From the NCBI GenBank assembly GCA_021736985.1, contig JAIPEW010000007.1, positions 1-64,000 on the forward strand: a stretch of 64,000 nt of DNA, read 5' to 3'. The notes under the pieces are model-generated. The model saw nothing but the letters and a program-made list of their open reading frames with translations. It made no database searches and was not told where the DNA came from. The position numbers and the translations under genes were made by a program. Positions 1 to 7,427 of the stretch are shown here, piece by piece (position 1 is the stretch's first letter; each line of letters opens with the position of its first letter). Source of the stretch: Clostridiales bacterium. Lineage in GTDB: Bacteria > Bacillota > Desulfotomaculia > Desulfotomaculales > VENG01.

Positions 1-290
1 GTTTCCTCCAGTCCGGCACTCAGTGCGCTTCTTAAAAAATTATTCTATAAGTAGTATATTTTTACTTCTGGCTTTTCTGCATTAGAGATGGGCTGAGTGC
101 CGGACGTATTTTTACTGGGAGCATAGAGTATGTTTTAGAAACCCGCTTAATGATAGTGCATATCAAGTTTTTTACGCCCTTAGCAGCCGGGGTATCGGGA
201 TTTGACGGGCTACGCAGCGCACCCAGACTCCGCTACCTTCCGGAAATCCCCCGGCCCTGGCCATAGTTTTCAGGAAGTTTTCTATTTAAA
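1..290. repeat. Tandem repeat copy 1 (left-truncated by window)
   Basis: First of three head-to-tail copies of a ~271-bp unit. The window starts inside its left internal inverted repeat (the gtttcctcca part). Unlike copies 2 and 3, this copy carries a 95-bp insert at 11-105 in place of a 9-bp stretch (ggagactcc in copy 3). From 106 onward it matches the other copies closely. The ORF spanning copies 2 and 3 is disrupted here, so I do not treat it as a gene. Confidence 0.9.
11..105. mobile_element. 95-bp MITE-like insert with 13-bp terminal inverted repeats
   Basis: The segment starts with gtccggcactcag (11-23) and ends with its exact reverse complement ctgagtgccggac (93-105). The interior is AT-rich and has no ORF. 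It sits inside a repeat copy whose sister copies lack it, so it is a polymorphic block within the array. No target-site duplication is visible. Instead a 9-bp stretch is missing relative to the sister copies, so replacement or imprecise insertion is as likely as simple transposition. Confidence 0.7.
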
Positions 291-561
291 CCCCCACGAG
301 CTTAGAGCTCACAACAGAGGATGAAAACTCTTCTGACAGTTGGGTGGAGGGCCGGTGGTTTCCTCCAGGAGACTTCGTATTTTTACCGGGAGCATAGAGT
401 ATGTTTTAGATACCCGCTCTATGATACTACACAGCAAGTTTTTTACGCCCTTAGCAGCCGGGGTATCGGGATTTGACGGGCTATGCAGCGCACCCAGACT
501 CCGCTACCTTCCGGAAATCCCCCGGCCCTGGCCATAATTTTCAGGGAGTTTTCTGATTAAC
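291..561. repeat. Tandem repeat copy 2
   Basis: Complete unit beginning cccccacgag. In order it holds a cacgagc/gctcac imperfect hairpin, a left arm gggccggtggtttcc, a ~170-nt interior, a right arm ggaaatcccccggccc (inverted relative to the left arm), and a ccatag...gaagttttct tail. It is nearly identical to copy 3 at a 271-bp period. The 65-codon ORF inside is conserved only because the DNA is; it has no convincing ribosome site. Confidence 0.9.
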
Positions 562-830
562 CCCCCACGAGCCTGGGGCTCACAACGGAAAATGAAAACT
601 CTTCTGATAGTTGGGTGGAGGGCCGGTGGTTTCCTCCAGGAGACTCCGTATTTTTACTGGGAGCATAAAGTATGTTTTAGATACCCGCTCAATGATAGTG
701 CATATCAAGTTTTTTACGCCCTTAGTAGCCGGGGTATCGGGATTTGACGGGCTATGCAGCGCACCCAGACTCCGCTACCTTCCGGAAATCCACCGGCCCT
801 GGCCATAGTTTTCAGGAAGTTTTCTATTTA
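562..830. repeat. Tandem repeat copy 3
   Basis: Third unit, with the same order of parts as copy 2. The right arm reads ggaaatccaccggccc and pairs slightly better with the left arm. The array ends about 100 bp before ubiX. Diverged single copies of the same family lie at 26846-26955, 43320-43500 and 52835-52965. Confidence 0.9.
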
Positions 831-934
831 AAGGCATTACGGATAATCTTTTGTATTCAGCAGCTTTTGTTGTTTTTAATCAAGATGTTATAATTCTTTT
901 AAGAACTAAATGAACTTTAACAGGAAGGTTATAT

Positions 935-1495
935 ATGAAAATTCTAATTGGAATTTCAGGAGCCAGCGGGGCTATATACGGAATCAGGCTTCTTCAAGTT
1001 TTACAAGAAGCCGGCCATCACACGGAATTAATTGTAAGCCCCTGGGCAGAAAAGATAATTGCGCAAGAAACTGATTATACTCCGGAAAAAGTTAAAACAC
1101 TTGCCAGTGCAGTTCATGACTATCACGACATGTCTGCTCCCCCGGCAAGCGGTTCCAACAAGCTGGACGCTGCAGCAATTGTACCCTGCAGCATGAAAAC
1201 CCTGGCATCTATTGCCCATGGTTACGTGGACAACCTTATGGGCAGAACTGCAGATGTTATGTTGAAGGAAAGAAAAAAAATTATAATAGTTCCAAGAGAG
1301 ACACCTTTAAATTTAATCCATATAGAGAATATGCGGCATTTACTTTTAGCAGGAGCAGTCTTGCTACCTCCCATGCCGTCTTTTTATCATTACCCGGAAA
1401 ATATTGATGACATTATAAACCACACGGTAGGTAAAATACTGGATGTTTTAAACATCGAACATGAACTTTTCTTACGCTGGAGAGGATTGAATTGA
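935..1495 (+). CDS. ubiX: UbiX-family flavin prenyltransferase
   Basis: Predicted to attach a dimethylallyl group to FMN, making the prenylated flavin used by UbiD-type decarboxylases. At 186 residues it has the usual family length. Visible motifs are the N-terminal Rossmann-type GISGASGAIYGIRLL (6-20), VPCSMKT (83-89), RETPLN (121-126) and PPMPSFY (145-151). The ATG lies behind an aggaagg site. The stop overlaps the TTG start of the next gene by four bases, so the two are translationally coupled. No UbiD decarboxylase is in the window; the partner must be elsewhere. Confidence 0.93.
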   Translation: MKILIGISGASGAIYGIRLLQVLQEAGHHTELIVSPWAEKIIAQETDYTPEKVKTLASAVHDYHDMSAPPASGSNKLDAAAIVPCSMKTLASIAHGYVDNLMGRTADVMLKERKKIIIVPRETPLNLIHIENMRHLLLAGAVLLPPMPSFYHYPENIDDIINHTVGKILDVLNIEHELFLRWRGLN

Positions 1496-1863
1496 GCAGT
1501 TATCAAGTTACCGCAGGTGAGGGCCCGGAAAAATTATACTGTGAAGTAGTTTTTATGGGTGAAGATATAACAATTATGGTACACGGGGGAAAATCTCATA
1601 CAGGAAGTATTGCAGTAGCAGTCCCACGCCCCAGTTTAGACAACCCGGAAGAAATAAGTGCTACCACTTCCGTTTTTAACTTGCCCGGGCACAAAGACGA
1701 ACATATAGCACAACCGCTAGCGCATAATATCTCTTCACATACAGGAAGAGTTGTTACAGTAGCAGCAGGCTTTCATCTCGACAATATAAGCCAGGAACAA
1801 ATAAAAAAAGTGCTGAATAACCTGGATATATTACAAAAAAAAATATACAAGCTCGTTAAATAA
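1492..1863 (+). CDS. LpdD-like prenylated-flavin chaperone / YclD-type small subunit
   Basis: A 123-residue protein resembling the small third component found beside UbiX/UbiD-type hydroxyarylic acid decarboxylases, recently described as a prenyl-FMN chaperone (LpdD/YclD type). It starts with TTG inside the ubiX stop (ttga overlap), which supports joint translation. The sequence is soluble, with a histidine-rich middle (residues ~65-90) and a charged C-terminal helix. The family call rests on recognition of the whole sequence plus context. The catalytic UbiD subunit is missing next door, which is unusual. Confidence 0.7.
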   Translation: MSSYQVTAGEGPEKLYCEVVFMGEDITIMVHGGKSHTGSIAVAVPRPSLDNPEEISATTSVFNLPGHKDEHIAQPLAHNISSHTGRVVTVAAGFHLDNISQEQIKKVLNNLDILQKKIYKLVK

Positions 1864-1900
1864 AAAATTCGTTTACATAAAGTAAACGAATTTTTTATTT
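1863..1900. terminator. Bidirectional intrinsic terminator
   Basis: Perfect stem aaattcgtttac / gtaaacgaattt with A- and T-tracts on both sides, lying between the convergent ubiX-lpdD and yedE-tusA units. Confidence 0.9.
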
Positions 1901-1905
1901 TTGTG

Positions 1906-2121
1906 CTATTTAGAAGCTCTTAAAGTAAATTCCGGGCCCTCTCCTTCTACTTCTACTTTCCAGCCCTTGCTTTCACATAATCTCGTTACATTTTCTTTAG
2001 CAGCCCGGTTATCTACTAAAATTTCCAGAGTCCCACTTTTCATTTTATCTATAACTTTTTTCGTACGCAGCACCGGCTCCGGACAAAGTAACCCTCTAGC
2101 ATCAACTGCTTCGCTCAACAT
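1906..2121 (-). CDS. TusA/SirA-family sulfurtransferase-like protein
   Basis: A 71-residue TusA-fold protein. The conserved CPEP motif places the sulfur-carrying cysteine at residue 13 (RGLLCPEPV). Such proteins relay persulfide sulfur, or in selenium-linked YedF forms possibly selenium. It overlaps the end of the yedE-like gene by 20 bp, a tight coupling seen in many YedE/TusA pairs. It lacks the extra C-terminal DsrE-like domain of full YedF, so I keep the name general. Confidence 0.88.
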   Translation of the reverse strand: MLSEAVDARGLLCPEPVLRTKKVIDKMKSGTLEILVDNRAAKENVTRLCESKGWKVEVEGEGPEFTLRASK

Positions 2122-3196
2122 TTACCCCTCCTTTTCCGGGTACAACCACCCGGGAACCTATATATCCTATACCTAATATAAACAGCAACCCGATTACAGT
2201 CGCCCATTGTCCAGCTATCGGAACACCCTTGGGACTGGCAGCAAGACCAAAGTTATGAGCAAAAGCTGCACCAGCAAGAAAACCCAGCACAGTTACTACG
2301 CAATCAGTATTTCCCTCACCGGCAGCTATCAACTGTCTCAATGGACAACCTCCCAGTAATGTCAAAGAAATTCCTGCAACTGCCATGCCCAGGAAATTCC
2401 ACAAACCATCTGCATGTGCTACCGGCTGGTCAATAAATCCTGGACTAACTGCACCGGTAAACAAATTGCCAATAAAAGCTACAACTAAAAATGAAAAAAA
2501 GCCTATAAGCAAATAAGTATCTCTAAATAAAATAAAATCCCTTATGCCACCTATCATACAAAAACTAGAACGCTGGGCTAAAAAGCCCACTATTAATCCT
2601 GCTGCCAGCGATAGAATAACCGGGGCAAACATAGTACCCGGTCCTTTAGGACTGGCATAAAAAATATTACTGCTAAATAAAACCAATAAAGTAATAATCA
2701 GAGCTAAACCAGGAAAAACATAACCATTAATATTATTCTGTGGATACGCTCTACCCATTGTAAAACCATTACTTAAAAAATACACTCCTATCCATATACC
2801 TACAACTAAACCTATAAGACCTATAACAGCATTCAAATCTCCACCTGCCAAACGCAGCACTGCACGCACCGGGCAGCCCAAAAAGACAAGCATACCAATC
2901 ATTCCTACAAAAGCTAAAAAGAACCTGGTAACAGGACTGGATCCTCCAACTGTTTTATACTGTCTGAAAATTACAGCTGCAGCAAATCCACCTAACACAA
3001 GCCCTAAAATTTCCGGCCTTACATTCTGGACAGGGGCTGCCTGGTGAAAACCCAATCCTCCGCTGATATCCCTTAAAAAACATGCAATACAAAACCCCAT
3101 ATTTGGAGGATTACCGTACTTAACTAACAGTACAGCCAGTACACCGAAAATACCTCCAGTAACACCTACCAGTATTTTTTTACTTTTACTATGCAT
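2102..3196 (-). CDS. YedE-family membrane transporter (sulfur/selenium)
   Basis: A 364-residue polytopic membrane protein of the YeeE/YedE family, predicted to import thiosulfate-like sulfur or selenium species. It shows two related halves, each with a conserved cysteine context: GFCIACFLR and FLGCPVR in the first, SSFCMIGGIRD and LGGCPLRQL in the second. About ten hydrophobic segments are visible. An ATG at 3196 follows a caggagg site. It overlaps the downstream TusA-like gene. The leader holds two terminator-like hairpins (3215-3254 and 3357-3387), so expression may be attenuated. Whether selenium or sulfur is the substrate cannot be told from sequence. Confidence 0.88.
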   Translation of the reverse strand: MHSKSKKILVGVTGGIFGVLAVLLVKYGNPPNMGFCIACFLRDISGGLGFHQAAPVQNVRPEILGLVLGGFAAAVIFRQYKTVGGSSPVTRFFLAFVGMIGMLVFLGCPVRAVLRLAGGDLNAVIGLIGLVVGIWIGVYFLSNGFTMGRAYPQNNINGYVFPGLALIITLLVLFSSNIFYASPKGPGTMFAPVILSLAAGLIVGFLAQRSSFCMIGGIRDFILFRDTYLLIGFFSFLVVAFIGNLFTGAVSPGFIDQPVAHADGLWNFLGMAVAGISLTLLGGCPLRQLIAAGEGNTDCVVTVLGFLAGAAFAHNFGLAASPKGVPIAGQWATVIGLLFILGIGYIGSRVVVPGKGGVNVERSS

Positions 3197-3214
3197 ACAT
3201 CAACCTCCTGGGAA

Positions 3215-3254
3215 AAAATAAAATAGAAAAACGGTCAAAACTAACGCCCGTTTT
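3215..3254 (-). terminator. Terminator-like hairpin just upstream of yedE
   Basis: On the minus strand, AAAACGG pairs with CCGTTTT around a 13-nt loop, followed by a T-rich tract ending only ~10 nt before the yedE ribosome site. An intrinsic terminator this close to a start codon usually means attenuation; no aptamer is recognised. Confidence 0.55.
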
Positions 3255-3356
3255 ATGCCATCTTAATTTTATTCTATGCAGTACATATATTTCCTTTATG
3301 ATAGTTATTTAATATTTTTATGAACACTTGTGTTTATTTAATTTTTTCTTATAACT

Positions 3357-3387
3357 AAAAAAAAATAGGACTTTTAATTGTCCTATT
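3357..3387 (-). terminator. Intrinsic terminator upstream of yedE leader
   Basis: The minus strand reads AATAGGAC-loop-GTCCTATT followed by nine T residues. It lies ~165 bp upstream of yedE and there is no gene just upstream on that strand for it to serve. It may terminate readthrough from the insertion-sequence remnant or form part of a yedE leader. Confidence 0.6.
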
Positions 3388-3514
3388 CCCGTCCAATCTT
3401 TGTATGTCAGCCTGTATACAGCATTTTAATTTATGAAAAAGTAATGAAAATTATTGGTAATTCAAATATATTAAATTAAAACTTGTGTAAATAATAAACC
3501 AAAGGAGGTTTCTA

Positions 3515-3595
3515 TTGAAATTAGACAGGTTTACTAAGGGGTTGTTATTCTCCCTCATTGACGGTAACTTCGGAACCGCCAATGTCGTAGGTTAA
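3515..3595 (+). CDS. Possible 26-residue peptide with strong ribosome site
   Basis: A TTG codon follows aaaggagg at a good distance and opens a 26-codon frame beginning MKLDRFTKGLL. Its last third overlaps the 5' arm of a strong intrinsic terminator. The N-terminus resembles small single-pass membrane proteins of Firmicutes, but the hydrophobic stretch is short. It could be a real small protein, a leader peptide for attenuation, or the stump of a truncated gene. Function unknown. Confidence 0.4.
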   Translation: MKLDRFTKGLLFSLIDGNFGTANVVG

Positions 3596-3632
3596 AACAA
3601 TTATTCGACGTTAATATCGGTTCCTTTTTTTT
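3572..3632 (+). terminator. Intrinsic terminator after the small ORF
   Basis: GGAACCG (3572-3578) pairs with CGGTTCC (3618-3624), an inner AATGTCG/CGACGTT helix extends it, and eight T residues follow. The stem begins inside the 26-codon ORF. Confidence 0.8.
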
Positions 3633-3651
3633 CGCTGCTTTGAGTGCGGTG

Positions 3652-3683
3652 TATCAGGCCTGCTTAAAAAAACAGGCCTGATA
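3652..3683. other. 11-bp perfect hairpin at edge of IS remnant
   Basis: TATCAGGCCTG (3652-3662) and CAGGCCTGATA (3673-3683) form a perfect inverted repeat around an A-rich loop, ~50 bp downstream of the ATPase remnant. It may be that unit's terminator or part of the old element's end. Confidence 0.6.
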
Positions 3684-3733
3684 GCTTGCAAACGTCTAAA
3701 ATTAAAGAATCCCCGAGCAATTGCCGTCTATCC

Positions 3734-4198
3734 TTAATGCCCTTGAAATTCAGTTAAAATCTTTTGTACATGAACGGCATCAACCAGCTTTTCTTTACGC
3801 AGTACTGCATCCAAAAGACAAGCAGTACAGACATTGTTAATTTCACGACTAATTCCCCTGGTATAGGTATAGATTGCATTTACCGCTTCATCGGTAAAAA
3901 CAGGGTGCGTACTGCCAACCATTTCAAGATGGTGCTCAATGTAATCCTTTACCCCTTGTAAATCTAAACTCTCCAGGTGATACCGAACATTCATCCGTTG
4001 GGTAATTGGCTTAAATACACGTAACCGCAGGGTTGCCTGCAATTCAGGTTGTCCAACTAAAAGCAGCGCCAACGGTAATACCGAATCCAGCTGGAAATTA
4101 GTCAAGAAACGAACTTCCTGCAGCATATCACCTTTTAACAAATGTGCTTCGTCAATCACCACCGCCCGCCTTAAATATATGGTTATGACCCGTTCCAT
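3734..4198 (-). pseudogene. ExeA/TniB-like transposition ATPase, 5'-truncated
   Basis: The 154 residues match the C-terminal half of the AAA+ ATPase that partners certain DDE transposases (ExeA/TniB-like). Walker B is clear (VVIDEAHLL, residues 13-21), followed by sensor-like VGQPEL and an arginine-rich C-terminal domain. Walker A and the whole N-terminal half are missing. The start runs straight into the end of the transposase frame, with a 16-bp overlap. This points to an internal deletion that fused the two genes. Almost certainly inactive. Confidence 0.82.
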
Positions 4199-4791
4199 TG
4201 GCTGCGTAACCGGTGAAATTGCTGCACTCTGGCCCCGGCCAGAACTGTATTCACCTCAAATGCTTGCCCGAAAAGAGATATGCAGCCGGTTTTATCCACT
4301 TTACGGGTTTCTTCTAACAAGAACACATCCACCAATTCATGCGGCGGCATTGTTCTAATCGGGTGGTCATCTTTCTGGTAACGGTCTGCCGGTCGCTGCT
4401 TGAAAGTGTTGTGCACTTTTTGGTGATAGGCGACTTCCAGCCAGGCGGTAAAGAACCGGTTCAAATCTGTAAGGTTTTGAATTTTCCCCTGCTGGATAAG
4501 ATCATAAGCCTCGGGTACAAAGCTTAAATCCACAAACCGAAAGAACTTTTCCTGCTTACCACGCCCCTGAGGCCGTCCTGGCCTGGTATGTTTAAGCTGG
4601 GTACCCAGACGCCCGCAAATCCTCTGGAAGTGGTGGGAGGAGTAGATAGAACCGTTATCAACATAGATGACTTCAGGAATGCCAAACTTGAGAATAGCTT
4701 TTTTCAGGCAGTCTTCCAGTCGCGGCACCCGTTCTTCAAAGTAAAATTGTCCGTGTACCACATAACGAGAATAATCATCAATGAATATCAT
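4183..4791 (-). pseudogene. DDE integrase-type transposase, truncated at both ends
   Basis: A 202-residue fragment of an rve/DDE transposase of the type paired with ExeA-like ATPases in Clostridia. It keeps FIDDYSRYVVHG (D5 or D6), YVDNGSIY (D45) and GRGKQEKFF (E near 79), so all three catalytic acids are present. The N-terminal helix-turn-helix and zinc regions are gone; a stop codon precedes the first ATG. The C-terminal barrel ends prematurely where the ATPase remnant begins. The left edge also forms the last codons of the neighbouring secreted-protein gene. Confidence 0.85.
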
Positions 4792-5500
4792 TTACATATT
4801 TAGCAACACGCGCAGGTATACTTGCGTTTTGCTTGAAATCTAAATCATATATTTTATTTGAACTACCACCAACTTCATTGTTGTTTTTTTGCCTTAACAA
4901 ATTTTTTTTCTTCTGGTTAAGTACTTTTTTCAACATATCTGAAGGTATAATAGTTTTTTCCTTCAAACCAATACTTACATCGTTATAGTAAGGTGTATAA
5001 CCAATTACTTTGTCTTTCTTCTTAGCTATTACAAAGGTTTTTCCTGCATATCTTAAAATGTGGTTATCGTTTAAGGGAATCCCTTCTTTTTTAGATTTAT
5101 CATAAATAATTTTACTTAAATGACCACCAATATCAACAACTTGCCAATTACCATCAACGAGAACAACGGTGAAATCAGTTATAACATTTTCACCCACCAT
5201 CACTGGAAAAACATAAAAAGGGTATTTTTTTTCTTGCTCAAGTATGCCTTTACTTGAATCATATTTTTTTACATTTATAGTATAATTTTTTATAGGGTCG
5301 CCTAAATGTGATTTCATTACCTTATCTTGGGAAGAATAATGAAAATCTTCATAATTAGGCTCAATCATTTTTAAGTACGGTTTAAGATTCTCTTTAGCAA
5401 ATATTTTTGCTTGCACATCCGGTGAAACTGCATAACTAACACCGCTAGCTAACAATATGCTTAGCATTAAAAAAATTAATGTTACTAGAAATTTTTTCAA
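4778..5500 (-). CDS. Secreted protein of unknown function, C-terminus altered by IS junction
   Basis: About 240 residues with a clear signal peptide: KKF, then a ~20-residue hydrophobic core ending SGVSYA. I start at the TTG at 5500, which sits ~6 nt after ggaggtg, rather than at the upstream ATG that overlaps that site. The mature part is hydrophilic and lysine-rich, with no recognised domain. The last residues overlap the transposase remnant by 14 bp, so the natural C-terminus may have been replaced by insertion. It follows the protease fragments by ~15 bp; they probably formed one secreted-protein operon. Confidence 0.6.
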   Translation of the reverse strand: MKKFLVTLIFLMLSILLASGVSYAVSPDVQAKIFAKENLKPYLKMIEPNYEDFHYSSQDKVMKSHLGDPIKNYTINVKKYDSSKGILEQEKKYPFYVFPVMVGENVITDFTVVLVDGNWQVVDIGGHLSKIIYDKSKKEGIPLNDNHILRYAGKTFVIAKKKDKVIGYTPYYNDVSIGLKEKTIIPSDMLKKVLNQKKKNLLRQKNNNEVGGSSNKIYDLDFKQNASIPARVAKYVNDIH

Positions 5501-5517
5501 ATAAAGCACCTCCATTT

Positions 5518-6070
5518 TTAGTCACAATCAAATATACTACCATTCCATTCATAATAATTTCCGTCCGAATGAATCCCATCACAATAACTTGAATATACTT
5601 GCCCATGATAATCACCATCCCCAGGATCTATATACAAAACGAAATCTGTACTTGTGTCATAACCTCTAATAACATTTGCATGACTAGCAACAAACCCGCC
5701 ACCATTTTGTAATCTAACCCATATTGGATGATTATGGTCTATTTGCCATTGCACTCCGTTATAAGTTAGTTCTTCATACTTAATTGATGTAATTACATTC
5801 CAGTGATTTAAGGCTTGCCCAGATTCTTCCATGGTAGCACCATCATCTCCACCTGGAATATAGTTTACAATAGTCTGTAAACTATATTCCAGGTGGAGAT
5901 GAGCCTTCGCAAAAATCTATAATAGACTTATCTGCTGAAGCCCAACACCAACCGTCTTTTTCCTGAGAAAATGCAGGAACATCTAAAACATTTCTAGCTG
6001 CTAATGCGTTTGGAACAATTGTTATGTTAAGTAATAATAAAAAAATACCAACGATAAATCCTTTTTTCAC
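5518..6070 (-). pseudogene. Secreted C39/papain-like cysteine peptidase, split by inverted repeat
   Basis: Two frames together make one peptidase. The 5' part (5882-6070) has a signal peptide (MKKGFIVGIFLLLL...NALA) and the catalytic cysteine context KDGWCWASADKSIIDF. The 3' part (5518-5832) has the catalytic histidine context SHANVIRGYDTSTDF and IDPGDG, typical of C39-like peptidases. Between them lies a perfect 25-bp inverted repeat (5844-5901) that brings an in-frame TAG and a frame change. The ribosome site and signal peptide look intact, so a short secreted peptide may still be made, but the enzyme should be dead. Confidence 0.75.
5844..5901. repeat. Perfect 25-bp inverted repeat with 8-nt loop inside the peptidase gene
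   Basis: The arm 5844-5868 (starting catctccacctgg) is the exact reverse complement of 5877-5901, with loop aatagtct. Both arms contain coding sequence, so one arm looks like a templated copy of the other, as in quasi-palindrome (strand-switch) mutations. Confidence 0.92.
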
Positions 6071-6372
6071 GCTTTTTCCCCCTAATAATTTTTAAGGTGC
6101 GCACCTTAAATTAATAGTATCATTCAACTTAAATTTGAACAATAAACATATGACCAAAAAAATCTTTGATTATAGATAATTTTGTCAATTTTATAAATAA
6201 GAAACAGATCTAGAAATCTCCATAAACCAAAAAATTGGTTTCTTCTGCATTTTTACAAACTTTTACAATCATATGGTTGATAAACTTTCTCATCCTGTTC
6301 TGAAACGCCTGGGACCATCACACAGCGGCACCCAATTGTTATACATGTGGTTCAAGTGTCCAAAATTATTCT

Positions 6373-6558
6373 TTAAATTTCCTGCCATCTAGCTAGCAAC
6401 ATTTTAGTCTTGAAATCTTGACTTTCACCGCCAGGCGAACCACCTGTATCAATAACTGACATTTCAACATCATTTCGCTTGTTTACTGCTTCTTTAAAAC
6501 TACTGTAATCAACCGGGTCCTCATTGAATGTATATTTACCGAACTGTAGGTTCTTCAT
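6373..6558 (-). CDS. Small hypothetical protein (61 residues)
   Basis: A 61-residue hydrophilic protein with a good ribosome site (aaaggagaggg) ~7 nt before the ATG. No domain, signal or cysteine motif recognised. A terminator-like hairpin (6578-6602) lies just upstream on the same strand, so it may have its own promoter. It lies in a gene-poor, decayed stretch and could be a leftover of mobile DNA. Confidence 0.4.
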   Translation of the reverse strand: MKNLQFGKYTFNEDPVDYSSFKEAVNKRNDVEMSVIDTGGSPGGESQDFKTKMLLARWQEI

Positions 6559-6577
6559 CAGCCCTCTCCTTTAATAT

Positions 6578-6602
6578 AAAAAACCCCAGGTTCGGCGGGG
6601 AG
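6578..6602 (-). terminator. Intrinsic terminator (minus strand)
   Basis: On the minus strand CCCC-gccgaacct-GGGG is followed by a run of T. It directly follows the stop of the orphan reading-frame remnant at 6611. Confidence 0.55.
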
Positions 6603-6610
6603 TTTGGTGT

Positions 6611-6783
6611 TCAGCCATTGCCAATAACCCCGAAGTAGTGAGTGTACCGAGGCATATAGGGATAATAGTTTTTAAACCAATCATCAACTATGTCTTCCGG
6701 TGTAAAATCTACACCAGAATTGTACTGGGGATTGTGAATTCCTGGTGCTTCATGGCAGCCGTGCGGTAGTAATAGTCGTGCTT
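6611..6783 (-). pseudogene. Reading-frame remnant without start codon
   Basis: An open stretch of ~55 codons on the minus strand has no ATG, GTG or TTG in a sensible place and ends at 6611. Its translation has a protein-like composition (for example DFTPEDIVDDWFKNYYPYM) and is followed by a terminator, so it looks like the 3' end of a lost gene. Family not recognised. Confidence 0.35.
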
Positions 6784-6910
6784 ATGCATGGCCCTATTAC
6801 AATTAGGACAACACATATGAATATTGGGCCGGGATTTTTTATATATAAACTCAAATAATCCTTGCAAGTTCGTCCCAGAGGTAGTATTCTAATCATAAGG
6901 TTTTGCTGAA

Positions 6911-6960
6911 TGCCCTCGGAGTCTCGCGCCAACAAGGATCCGAGGGCATTTTCCTTTTTT
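6911..6960 (+). terminator. Strong intrinsic terminator without an obvious gene
   Basis: TGCCCTCGGA (6911-6920) pairs perfectly with TCCGAGGGCA (6939-6948), then a T-rich tract follows. No plus-strand gene precedes it, so it may end a deleted gene or a small RNA. Confidence 0.65.
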
Positions 6961-7087
6961 AATAAAGAATAGCCTAAATTACCGCCATTGTACAGAAGTA
7001 ATTAGGCTATTGTCGTTGATTTGTATTTAATTTGGCCGTTAGTTAATGGGGTGAATTCCTGGGGTTTTACCGACGTTAAAGTTGGTG

Positions 7088-7372
7088 GTGAACACTAAAG
7101 GGTTTATTGGAAGAGCTATTGCTGGAATTATAATGGTAATATCAAATTACCTACTATTTTTGACAGGTTCTAATAATGTTAGATCTCTGGACTAGTCGTC
7201 AATCTTAATTTATGGCAGCAGACCTAACACAGCTGTAAAAGCTCTTTTAGCTGAAATAGGACACATCTTTTTTGCAGGATTACTGGGCATTATTTTTGTT
7301 TACTTAATTTCGAATTTAATTACAAGCAGCAGCCTTTATATAAAATCCTCAGTTTTTGACTTTTTTAGATAA
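7088..7372 (+). pseudogene. Small membrane-protein ORF interrupted by an in-frame TAG
   Basis: From a GTG at 7088 the frame encodes a hydrophobic helix (IAGIIMVISNYLLFLTG), then meets TAG at 7193. It continues in the same frame through a second hydrophobic segment (IFFAGLLGIIFVYLISNLI) to TAA at 7370. The 94-codon product would be a small two-helix membrane protein. The start has no strong ribosome site. Most simply this is a nonsense-mutated pseudogene; family not recognised. Confidence 0.4.
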
Positions 7373-7404
7373 AGTCACTTTTGGTTCTGCTATTTCAAAT
7401 TTAC

Positions 7405-7427
7405 TCGAGGCTTTAACTTAGCCTCGA
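7405..7427. other. 8-bp perfect hairpin after the interrupted ORF
   Basis: TCGAGGCT / AGCCTCGA around ttaactt, lying 33 bp past the stop of the interrupted ORF. There is no T-run, so it is only a weak terminator candidate. Confidence 0.45.

Noticed and set aside
340-808. Two near-identical 65-codon ORFs in the tandem repeats
   Set aside because: They are identical because the DNA repeats; copy 1 is disrupted, there is no ribosome site, and the frame is not kept in the dispersed copies.
1-830. CRISPR array
   Set aside because: The repeats are ~271 bp with no unique spacers of regular length and no cas genes.
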